A stretch of 5,085 nt of DNA from Planctomycetaceae bacterium. GTDB taxonomy: Bacteria; Planctomycetota; Planctomycetia; Pirellulales; Pirellulaceae. The notes beneath the pieces were generated by a model that ran no database searches, was not told where the DNA came from, and was given only the letters and a program-made list of their open reading frames with translations. The stretch is taken from NCBI GenBank assembly GCA_007129635.1, contig SKVE01000554.1, positions 1 to 5,085 on the forward strand. Direction: 5' to 3'. Below, in pieces: positions 1 to 5,085 of this stretch (positions within the stretch are counted from its first letter, which is position 1; every line of letters begins with the position of its first letter). The position numbers were made by a program, and so were the translations under genes.

Positions 1-71
1 CTGTAATTATAGTCCCCCGTCTCCTCACAGACCAGGAACACCACTTCGGCTTTCTTTTTCGACTTGGCCAT
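1..71 (-). CDS. rpmG: 50S ribosomal protein L33, N-terminal part (cut by window edge)
   Basis: L33 is a small protein of the large ribosomal subunit, near the E site. Reading the minus strand from the ATG at 69-71 gives 23 complete codons, MAKSKKKAEVVFLVC followed by EETGDYNY, before the window ends. The basic MAKSK start, the beta strand ending in Cys15 and the DYNY segment are typical of bacterial L33, which is usually about 50-55 residues, so over half is missing here. In zinc-binding L33 the first Cys is part of a CxxC pair. Here Cys15 is followed by E-E-T, so the first pair is incomplete, which suggests a non-zinc form; the second pair is outside the window. A GGAG-like ribosome site lies about 12 bases upstream on the minus strand. 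The gene diverges from the operon that starts at 367. Identification rests on a short stretch but the motif match is good. Confidence 0.85.
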   Translation of the reverse strand, partial: MAKSKKKAEVVFLVCEETGDYNY

Positions 72-131
72 CGAACTTGCTACTCCACAACGGAATCGTT
101 TTGCTGTTCCAAAGATTGCTTGAAACGGCCA

Positions 132-137
132 AGTATA
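132..137 (-). promoter_or_regulatory. Possible -10 box for rpmG
   Basis: On the minus strand these six bases read TATACT, five of six matching the sigma-70 -10 consensus, about 60 bases upstream of the rpmG start. No clear -35 hexamer lies 16-18 bases further upstream, so this is a weak candidate that could be chance. Confidence 0.2.
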
Positions 138-212
138 GCGAAAATCTGACGGGACGCTACTAGGATTGCTCGTGTGGAGGGAATAAATCGGTGGAAATCG
201 ATCGAATGATTC

Positions 213-241
213 CACACATCCAACTACTTATTGGTGGTGTG
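213..241 (+). other. Imperfect hairpin in the operon leader or upstream region
   Basis: CACAC (213-217) pairs with GTGTG (237-241), and CCAA (220-223) pairs with TTGG (231-234). The two stems are separated by a 2x2 mismatch and closed by a 7-base loop, giving nine base pairs in all. There is no T-run after it, so it does not look like a terminator. The left arm can also pair with 172-176, and its overlapping bases 210-215 with 191-196. Whether it is transcribed depends on where the operon promoter lies. It could equally be an operator-like dyad or chance. Confidence 0.25.
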
Positions 242-366
242 AAAGTTTGAAATAATTCGAGTCGACGATTCGACCAATCTTGATTTCGTTGAAAATTCAG
301 TTAATTTAGCAAACAGACGGTTCCAGATTCCCCGTTCGAAGAACGTTATCAGGCGAAAGAAGAACC

Positions 367-1932
367 ATGACTGAGGAACAGAAACAGCAGGCGATGGAAG
401 CGGTGGCGGCCGAGGCGGCCGAGTTGGAGGAGGGCGAGGACGATGAGGGTGAAGAGCAGTACATGGTTGGCGGCCATCGGTATTTGATATTCACCGCCAT
501 GCCAGGCTGGTTGGTCAGCATGGTGGTGCATGCCGTTGGTCTGTTGATCTTGGCAATCCTGACGGTTCCGGACCCGATGGATCGGGTGTCGAACATCATC
601 ACGGCGGCACCGCCCTTGGACAACGTCGAGGACATCGAGGAATTCGAGGAGGAATTGCTGACTCCGCTGGACGTGGATGTGAGCACGGATTTTTTGGCGG
701 ACGTGGTACCGATGGAAATGATTTCCAGCATGGTGCCCGAGGATGTCACGCAGGTTTCGGTTGCGGCCGATGTCGACGCGGCGTCGATCGCGGTCGATCT
801 TGTGGACTTTGGCGCCGAAACGGCGCCCCGAAGCGACTTGTATAAGGAGATCGGCAGCTTCAGCGGCTCTGGCCTGGAAGGACGCGGCGAGGCGGCTCGT
901 TCGGCGATGGTTGCCCGATACGGCGGGAATGAGCAGAGCGAGGCGGCGGTGGCCGCGGCTTTGCGTTGGATCGCCGCCATCCAGATGAACGATGGTGGAT
1001 GGAGCTTCGATCACCGCTTGGGCTCCCCCAATCCGGCTCGATTGTCCGATAACCCGGGCAGCTTGGCCGATGCGCGCAACGGAGCCACCGCCATGGCACT
1101 ATTGCCATTCCTAGGGGCCGGCCAGACGCACGTCGAGGGCAGTTATCGCAAGCAGGTCAAGGGCGGTTTGGCGTACTTGATCAACAGCATGAAACGCGAC
1201 GGAGGGCTGCACGAGACCGGTGGTACAATGTACTCGCACGGCCTGGCGGCGATCACCTTGACCGAAGCTTATGGGATGACCAAGGATCGCGCGCTGATGG
1301 CTCCGGCCCAAGCTTCGTTGAACTTCATCGCGACGTCCCAAGATCCCATCGGTGGGGGCTGGCGCTATCGGCCTCGAGAACCGGGCGACACCTCGGTGGT
1401 CGGTTGGATGCTGATGGCGATGAAAAGCGGCCACATGTCCTACCTGCAGGTGCACCCCAATACGATCCGCGGGACGATCAAGTTCCTGGACTCGGTGCAA
1501 GCTGAAAGCGGAGCCTACTACGGATACACTGCGCCGGCCCGAAGAGCGTCGACGACTTCGATCGGTCTGCTGTGCCGGATGTACCTGGGGTGGAACCAAG
1601 AACATCAGGCGCTGCAGGATGGCGTCCGGTTCCTGTCCGAGACGGGACCTTCGAAGACCGACATGTACTACAATTACTATGCCACGCAGGTGATGCGGCA
1701 GTTCGAGGGCGAGTACTGGGACAAGTGGAATCGGGAGATGCGCGACTATCTGATCAACACCCAGGTCAAGGAAGGGCCGGCCACGGGCAGTTGGCATTTT
1801 CGAGGCGGCCACGGTGCCGATCGCGGCGGACGCCTTTACAATACCTCGTTGGCGACCATGATTTTGGAAGTCTACTATCGGCACATGCCGATCTACCAAA
1901 AGCAGGCGACAACCGAAGATTTCCCGTTGTAA
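367..1932 (+). CDS. Membrane-anchored prenyltransferase/squalene oxidase repeat (alpha/alpha-toroid) protein
   Basis: This 521-residue protein has an acidic cytoplasmic N-terminus (E/D-rich at 11-30), one membrane helix at about 46-66, an acidic linker (87-110) and, from about 176 to 510, a toroid domain related to squalene cyclases and protein prenyltransferases. Repeat units are marked by Gly/aromatic turns: NDGGWSFD (208-215), RDGGLHE (277-283), GGGWRYR (329-335), SGAYYGY (381-387) and GSWHFRGG (474-481), each between helix pairs such as AAVAAALRWIAAIQ (193-206). The DxDD acid of squalene-hopene cyclases is absent, only one Cys (403) is present, which argues against a zinc prenyltransferase site, and no GCGEQ thioester is seen, so an enzymatic role is unproven. 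The membrane helix carries S51, H55, L62 and T66, matching the spacing of the TonB anchor motif. Topology would place the toroid outside the inner membrane. The first ATG is used behind only a weak A/G-rich ribosome site. It heads a probable operon. The family is common in planctomycetes with unknown function. Confidence 0.88.
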   Translation: MTEEQKQQAMEAVAAEAAELEEGEDDEGEEQYMVGGHRYLIFTAMPGWLVSMVVHAVGLLILAILTVPDPMDRVSNIITAAPPLDNVEDIEEFEEELLTPLDVDVSTDFLADVVPMEMISSMVPEDVTQVSVAADVDAASIAVDLVDFGAETAPRSDLYKEIGSFSGSGLEGRGEAARSAMVARYGGNEQSEAAVAAALRWIAAIQMNDGGWSFDHRLGSPNPARLSDNPGSLADARNGATAMALLPFLGAGQTHVEGSYRKQVKGGLAYLINSMKRDGGLHETGGTMYSHGLAAITLTEAYGMTKDRALMAPAQASLNFIATSQDPIGGGWRYRPREPGDTSVVGWMLMAMKSGHMSYLQVHPNTIRGTIKFLDSVQAESGAYYGYTAPARRASTTSIGLLCRMYLGWNQEHQALQDGVRFLSETGPSKTDMYYNYYATQVMRQFEGEYWDKWNREMRDYLINTQVKEGPATGSWHFRGGHGADRGGRLYNTSLATMILEVYYRHMPIYQKQATTEDFPL

Positions 1933-1935
1933 GGA
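1931..1935 (+). promoter_or_regulatory. Ribosome binding site of the CYTH gene, overlapping the previous stop
   Basis: AAGGA overlaps the TAA stop of the toroid gene and sits four bases before the ATG at 1940. This supports that start and points to translational coupling. The ATG at 1935 directly on the site opens only two codons before TGA and is not a usable start. Confidence 0.6.
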
Positions 1936-1939
1936 TGCG

Positions 1940-2509
1940 ATGAGCTTCGAAGTCGAGCTGAAGTTTGCGGTTGCCGATCTGGCTGATATCCGGCACCGTT
2001 TGTTGCAGGCCGGAGTACAGTGGGCGGGCCAGGTCTGCCAAGCCGATCACTACTTTGCCCATCCCGCTCGGGACTTTGCGCAGACGGACGAGGCCCTGCG
2101 GATTCGTCAATCGGACGATCAAACGCTCGTCACGTACAAAGGCCCCAAGATCGACGCCACCACCAAGACGCGGCGCGAGATCGAATTGCCACTGCCCGAC
2201 GGGAAGACGGTCGCCGATGACTGGCAACGTCTGCTCGACGCGCTGGGCTTCACACCCGTGGCCTGTGTTCGCAAGCAACGCCAGAAGGGAACTCTGGTCT
2301 GGCAGCAGACGACCGTCGTCATCGCGCTGGATGATGTAGACGGCGTCGGACAGTATGTCGAACTGGAACTCGAAGCCGACGAAGAATCGCTGGACGCCGC
2401 CCGCCACCAGATCCTGTCGCTGGCCGAACACCTGGGCCTGTCAGACGCCGAACGACGCAGTTACCTGGAGATGTTCCTGGAACGTCGATCGTCGCGCGAA
2501 CCTTGCTAA
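1940..2509 (+). CDS. CYTH domain protein, class IV adenylate cyclase (CyaB)-like
   Basis: CYTH (triphosphate tunnel) enzymes bind a triphosphate and divalent metal inside a closed beta barrel. Members include class IV adenylate cyclases, thiamine triphosphatases and inorganic triphosphatases. This 189-residue protein has the signature ExExK at E4, E6 and K8. The tunnel residues expected along the barrel follow: DHYF (36-39), RIR (54-56), TYKGPK (65-70), RREIE (78-82), RKQR (111-114), DDVDG (131-135) and YVELELE (139-145), with SYLEMFL (174-180) at the end. Length fits a single-domain CyaB-type protein, with no HD or CHAD domain fused. No signal peptide or membrane helix is present, so it is cytoplasmic. 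It lies seven bases after the toroid gene and 54 before the permease, so co-transcription is likely. The real substrate (ATP, thiamine triphosphate or polyphosphate) cannot be decided from sequence. The family call is firm, the cyclase call is not. Confidence 0.9.
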   Translation: MSFEVELKFAVADLADIRHRLLQAGVQWAGQVCQADHYFAHPARDFAQTDEALRIRQSDDQTLVTYKGPKIDATTKTRREIELPLPDGKTVADDWQRLLDALGFTPVACVRKQRQKGTLVWQQTTVVIALDDVDGVGQYVELELEADEESLDAARHQILSLAEHLGLSDAERRSYLEMFLERRSSREPC

Positions 2510-2550
2510 GATCGTTCGCGAAGAACAGGTCGAACACGAATACCAATTCA

Positions 2551-2556
2551 AGGGAG
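2551..2556 (+). promoter_or_regulatory. Ribosome binding site of the permease gene
   Basis: AGGGAG ends seven bases before the ATG at 2564. The ATG at 2559 is only two bases from it and runs into TGA after two codons, so 2564 is the start. Confidence 0.6.
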
Positions 2557-2563
2557 TCATGAC

Positions 2564-3958
2564 ATGAGTGCTGTGAATCTGGTTTTTTCGGAAATCCGAT
2601 TTCGTTTCGTCAATTTCTTCCTCTGCTTGCTGGTGATCGCTTTGGCCGCCGCGTTGTTCGTCAGCGGTCCCACCCTGATCTTCGGTTACGCCGAAGATAC
2701 CAGCCGCCATCTGGAAACGTTGCGGACCGAAGCGGACAAACTGGAGGTCGAGGCAGCGAAATTGGAAACGCAGACCGCAGAAATGAGGCGAGAAACCGAG
2801 CAACTATTGGCCCAGATGGACAGGGAGACGCGACGGATCATGCGCGACATGGGCGTGAATCTGCGTATCGTCCACCAAGAAACCAACATGGCCGACCTGT
2901 ACACGGATTTCGTCGCTGTCGACTTTCCCGAAGACTACGTCCATCGATTGGCCGAAGCCGAGCAGATCGAATTGATCGTCCATGTCGTGGCCACGCTCCA
3001 GGACCGGCTGAAATGGAACAATCGTACCGTGCTGCTGGTCGGCACGCTGCCCGTATTGACCCATTCGCAGAAGAATGAAGAAACCCCCCACATGGTAAGG
3101 AACGTTGAAAAGGGCACCGTCCTCGTCGGCCATGAACTGGGGTTGGGGTTGAACGAAGGGGATTCGATCGAGATCGAGGGGCATTCGCTGAAGATCGCCC
3201 GGGTCATGCCCGAGTACGGAACCCTGCAAGACGTCCAACTGGTCACGCATTTGGAAGACGCGCAAACGATCCTGAACAAGCCGGGCAGAATCAATCAGAT
3301 CATGGCGTTGAACTGCAAATGCAAGGGAGATCGCATCTCGTTGATCCGCAAGGAACTGGAAGGTATCTTGCCGGATACCAAGGTTTCCGAACACCTGACG
3401 CAAGCCGAAGCCCGCGAGAAACAGCGGGACGTGGTCGAAGCGGCTCGCGCGGCCGAATTGGCGCGAGCCGAATCGAATTGGATACGCATTCAAGAAAACC
3501 ATGCTCGCCAATTGGCCAGCAACCAGCGTCAAGCGGCGAGCCGTCAAAGTCAAGCTCAGACAATGACCCAGTTGGTCGCCCTGACGACGCCCATCGTCGT
3601 GCTAGTCTCTGCGCTGTTCGTCGGGTTGATGACTTGGTTGAACGTCCGCGAACGACGCTCAGAGATCGGAGTGCTACGCGCGCTGGGCAAAGGTGGCCCG
3701 AGCATCGCGTCCCTGTTTCTGGGCAAAGCCTTCCTGATGGGCTTGCTGGGCGGTGTCGTCGGTTGTGTCGTCGGATACCTGCTGACCCCGGTGCTCGGCA
3801 GTCGCGTGCTGCAGATCGGGGTGGAACTGTTTCAGGCCCACCCGCTGCTGATGCTGGCAACCTTGGTCGGCGCGCCGCTGGTGACCATGATGGCCAGCTA
3901 CCTGCCGACGTTGTTCGCGATCTCGCAAGATCCGGCGATCGTGCTGATGGACCATTGA
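2564..3958 (+). CDS. ABC transporter permease, FtsX/MacB type, with long coiled-coil arms
   Basis: This 464-residue inner-membrane protein has the type VII ABC permease layout: one N-terminal membrane helix (about 16-38), a large extracytoplasmic part, then three C-terminal helices (about 338-360, 384-410 and 427-449) forming the FtsX domain. After the second helix comes ERRSEIGVLRALG (363-375), the conserved cytoplasmic coupling segment that contacts the ATPase in MacB/LolCDE-like systems. The extracytoplasmic part begins with a charged coiled coil (about 46-92, Leu/Glu/Arg heptads), continues with a mixed domain (about 97-275) and ends with an Ala/Gln/Arg-rich helix (about 278-337) leading into helix two. 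The two helical arms suggest a longer stalk than in MacB. A CKC pair (251-253) lies in the extracytoplasmic domain. No ATPase gene lies beside it, and the following gene is convergent, so the ATPase must be encoded elsewhere. Such permeases work by mechanotransmission on lipoproteins, lipids or envelope enzymes; the substrate here is unknown. Confidence 0.87.
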   Translation: MSAVNLVFSEIRFRFVNFFLCLLVIALAAALFVSGPTLIFGYAEDTSRHLETLRTEADKLEVEAAKLETQTAEMRRETEQLLAQMDRETRRIMRDMGVNLRIVHQETNMADLYTDFVAVDFPEDYVHRLAEAEQIELIVHVVATLQDRLKWNNRTVLLVGTLPVLTHSQKNEETPHMVRNVEKGTVLVGHELGLGLNEGDSIEIEGHSLKIARVMPEYGTLQDVQLVTHLEDAQTILNKPGRINQIMALNCKCKGDRISLIRKELEGILPDTKVSEHLTQAEAREKQRDVVEAARAAELARAESNWIRIQENHARQLASNQRQAASRQSQAQTMTQLVALTTPIVVLVSALFVGLMTWLNVRERRSEIGVLRALGKGGPSIASLFLGKAFLMGLLGGVVGCVVGYLLTPVLGSRVLQIGVELFQAHPLLMLATLVGAPLVTMMASYLPTLFAISQDPAIVLMDH

Positions 3959-3971
3959 TCGCCGTCGACGC

Positions 3972-4673
3972 TTAACGCTTCTTCAAGGTCACGCTGATCC
4001 CTGCGGCATCCATCAACAGAAACGAAGTTTCGAATGCCGGGTTCCGGGTAATCGCTTCGATGTATTTGGGATCCGGCGGCGGCGAAACCATGTTGTGGGC
4101 TATGATCAAGCCGCCGGGACGGATCTTGGGAACGATCTTATCAAGGTAGTCCAAGTAATTGTCCTTGTCCGCATCCAGGAACAGGATATCGATGGGACCT
4201 TCCAGATCCTTGACCGTCTCGTGCGCGTCGCCCAAAACGATCGTGATCAGGTGATCGACCCCCGCACGCCGGAAGTTTTCTTCCGCGATCTTGGCGCGGC
4301 CCGGATGGATTTCGTGGGTGATCAGATGACCGCCCGTCTTGCGCAGCCCCAGCGCGAACCACAGCCCTGATTCGCCCGTCGAGGTGCCGATTTCGACGAC
4401 CCGTTGGGCGCCGATCGTTTCCGTCAGCAACCGCAGCAAACGGCCATCGGTCACCGACACATTCGCATAACGGGGGCCTTTTCTGGCTTGTTGTAGCGTT
4501 TCCAGAATCTGACGCTCGCCATCATCCACCGGGAACAGCGGATTGTCGATCGGGCTGCGCGAATCGGGGTTCACAATCGAGGGGCCCAGATCAATGGCTT
4601 GTTGACCCGTCGCCAGACTGGAAAACGTCAGCAGCAGGATCAGGGAAACCGAGGCGAATCTCAAATGCATCAT
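3972..4673 (-). CDS. Class I SAM-dependent O-methyltransferase with N-terminal signal peptide
   Basis: This 233-residue protein combines a signal peptide (MMHLRF, then a hydrophobic core to about residue 20, with possible cleavage after ATG at 21-23) with a Rossmann-fold methyltransferase of the catechol/caffeoyl-CoA O-methyltransferase type. SAM motif I is VVEIGTSTG (92-100), followed by the acidic residue after strand two (E121), GDA (148-150), LFLDADKDNY (164-173) with metal-site D167, and GGLIIAHN (187-194). The family usually has Asp-Asn at the last site; here it is H193-N194. No other Met occurs between residue 2 and 195, so the hydrophobic N-terminus is not explained by a misplaced ATG. 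The first ATG has a near-perfect ribosome site. The gene converges on the permease, with 13 bases between stops and no terminator hairpin. A methyltransferase outside the cytoplasm would lack an obvious SAM supply, so the leader may be a membrane tether or the enzyme may act on something unusual. Family sure, substrate unknown. Confidence 0.88.
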   Translation of the reverse strand: MMHLRFASVSLILLLTFSSLATGQQAIDLGPSIVNPDSRSPIDNPLFPVDDGERQILETLQQARKGPRYANVSVTDGRLLRLLTETIGAQRVVEIGTSTGESGLWFALGLRKTGGHLITHEIHPGRAKIAEENFRRAGVDHLITIVLGDAHETVKDLEGPIDILFLDADKDNYLDYLDKIVPKIRPGGLIIAHNMVSPPPDPKYIEAITRNPAFETSFLLMDAAGISVTLKKR

Positions 4674-4802
4674 GAGTGACTCCTTCGTAAGAAAGCGGAC
4701 GAAGCAGCCGCAGACCCCAAGGGGGGGGGCGCGGCCGGAATGCTCCTACGAATTGTAACCCAATTCGCCTCGGGCGCGCAGATGCGCGTCGATTTCCCAG
4801 CG
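4674..4802 (-). other. Methyltransferase leader and junction with the reverse transcriptase fragment
   Basis: These 129 bases hold the leader of the methyltransferase gene on the minus strand. A possible -10 (TACAAT, plus-strand 4752-4757) has no good -35. A run of nine G lies at 4721-4729, and a GC-rich perfect dyad CGCGCA-GA-TGCGCG at 4775-4788. No intact gene is visible. Reverse-transcriptase-like coding may begin in the last part but is not recognisable before about 4803, so the join between host DNA and the element fragment lies somewhere in this stretch. Confidence 0.4.
4680..4686 (-). promoter_or_regulatory. Strong ribosome binding site of the methyltransferase gene
   Basis: On the minus strand these bases read GAAGGAG, a near-perfect Shine-Dalgarno site six bases before the first of two tandem ATG codons. 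It fixes the start so that the hydrophobic leader is translated. Confidence 0.75.
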
Positions 4803-5085
4803 TACCTGCGCACCGGGCGTCATGGTCGACACCGAACTGCAGCCGTCGATCGAAGGCACGATGCAAAGGCGGTCCGCTGTCGCCGCTGCTGGCGAACATC
4901 CTCCTGGACGATTTCGATAAAGAATTGGAATCGCGCGGTCTGGAGCTTCGTGCGCTACGCGGACGACTTCCTCGTGTTCACCAAGACGAGGGAGGCGGTC
5001 CGGCGTGTCTTCGCCTCGATCGAGCGTTACCTGACGCGAAAACTCAAGCTGGTCGTCAAGGGAGCAAAAGAGCCGCACCGGTAGC
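4803..5085 (+). pseudogene. Group II intron-type reverse transcriptase fragment, frameshifted and 5' truncated
   Basis: Joined across frames, this stretch encodes the palm of an LtrA-like group II intron reverse transcriptase: AYLRTG, GVMVDTELQPSIEGTMQ, GGPLSPLLANILLDDFDKEL, ESRGLS, FVRYADDFLVFTK with the catalytic YADD (4956-4967), RVFASIERYLTRKLKLVV and AKSRTGS. Frame changes fall at about 4815 (GG to GGG), 4867 (AA to AAA), 4943 (G to GG) and 5070 (G inserted after an A run); each fits one extra base. Without the last shift, the frame ends at a TAG at 5082. The usual GTPQGG reads GTMQ-GG, so the Pro is lost. Around 150 or more residues expected before this point, the maturase domain after it, and the intron RNA ends are not seen. 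The left side abuts the leader of the methyltransferase gene. It may be a dead remnant or a live copy damaged by base-call errors near a contig end. The family is clear; the broken state depends on sequence quality. Confidence 0.8.

Larger units (their letters stand above)
72..366. other. Divergent intergenic region with overlapping inverted repeats
   Basis: No gene or tRNA is visible in these 295 bases, which separate rpmG (leftward) from the three-gene operon (rightward). The stretch from about 180 to 310 is richer in A and T than the flanking genes, as expected for promoters. Weak sigma-70-like boxes can be picked out: for the plus strand TTGATT at 280-285 with TAATTT at 302-307 (16-base spacer), and for the minus strand TATACT (plus-strand 132-137) without a good -35. 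Neither is convincing. Inverted repeats: 172-178 with 211-217 (7 bp perfect), 191-196 with 210-215 (6 bp), 213-217 plus 220-223 with 231-234 plus 237-241, and 261-265 with 270-274 (5 bp, 4-base loop). Several share bases 210-217 and exclude one another. Promoters for both genes must lie here or further upstream; their exact positions are not resolved. Confidence 0.5.

Noticed and set aside
72..366. A tRNA or CRISPR array in the intergenic region
   Set aside because: No cloverleaf with a GGTTCGA-type T loop and no regularly spaced direct repeats are present.
349..1014. Long minus-strand open frames opposite the toroid gene (349-1014, 306-980, 1111-1899)
   Set aside because: They mirror the codon bias of the plus-strand gene, show no domain pattern and are rich in Arg/His/Ser as expected of antisense shadows.
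367..1932. Calling the toroid protein a squalene-hopene cyclase or a prenyltransferase enzyme
   Set aside because: It lacks the DxDD acid motif and the zinc ligand set, and has a membrane anchor and acidic linker foreign to those enzymes. Only the fold is supported.
1935..2567. Minimal ATG-NNN-TGA reading frames at 1935-1943 and 2559-2567, each overlapping the real start as ATGA, before both the CYTH and permease genes
   Set aside because: Both sit too close to the ribosome site (zero and two bases) to be used well, and ATGA overlaps arise easily by chance. The longer frames at 1940 and 2564 have normal spacing.
4815..5070. Programmed ribosomal frameshifting in the reverse transcriptase
   Set aside because: Four shifts in about 255 bases, with no slippery heptamer or downstream structure, are far beyond known programmed cases.
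4746..5078. Minus-strand open frame over the reverse transcriptase fragment
   Set aside because: The plus strand carries recognisable reverse transcriptase blocks across frames; the opposite frame has no recognisable motif.
4740..5084. Treating the plus-strand frame 4740-5084 as an intact 114-residue protein
   Set aside because: Only about 4944-5069 of it encodes reverse transcriptase sequence. The conserved blocks before it lie in the two other frames, so the open frame is a product of shifts.

Overview
The window looks like chromosomal DNA of a planctomycete, probably of the Pirellulaceae type (inference). The membrane-anchored squalene-cyclase-like toroid protein, the style of the L33 fragment and the moderately GC-rich coding are all typical of that group. 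No search could be run, so the lineage is a judgement from protein style.

Layout: (1) positions 1-71, minus strand, hold the first 23 codons of a ribosomal protein L33 gene (rpmG), cut by the window edge. (2) Positions 72-366 are an AT-richer divergent intergenic region with several overlapping inverted repeats. (3) Three plus-strand genes follow with gaps of 7 and 54 bases and look like one operon: a membrane-anchored alpha/alpha-toroid (prenyltransferase/squalene oxidase repeat) protein (367-1932), a CYTH/class IV adenylate-cyclase-like protein (1940-2509) and an FtsX/MacB-type ABC transporter permease with two long coiled-coil arms (2564-3958). (4) A convergent minus-strand gene (3972-4673) encodes a class I O-methyltransferase with an N-terminal signal peptide. 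(5) After its leader, which carries a run of nine G, the right end (about 4803-5085, plus strand) encodes a piece of a group II intron-type reverse transcriptase. It is truncated at its 5' end and broken by four apparent single-base insertions.

How the genes may work together: the operon would make two inner-membrane proteins with large extracytoplasmic parts plus one soluble cytoplasmic triphosphate-binding protein. The toroid protein's membrane helix carries the S-x3-H-x6-L-x3-S/T spacing of TonB anchors, which hints at coupling to an ExbB/ExbD-like motor (inference). The permease has no ATPase partner here, since no encoded protein shows Walker motifs. The substrate and purpose of this set cannot be read from the window.

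The most notable points are the TonB-like anchor on a toroid domain, the extended permease stalk, the exported-looking methyltransferase with a changed metal-site residue, and the reverse transcriptase fragment whose shifts all go the same way. The last point suggests either a decaying element or base-call errors near a contig end.
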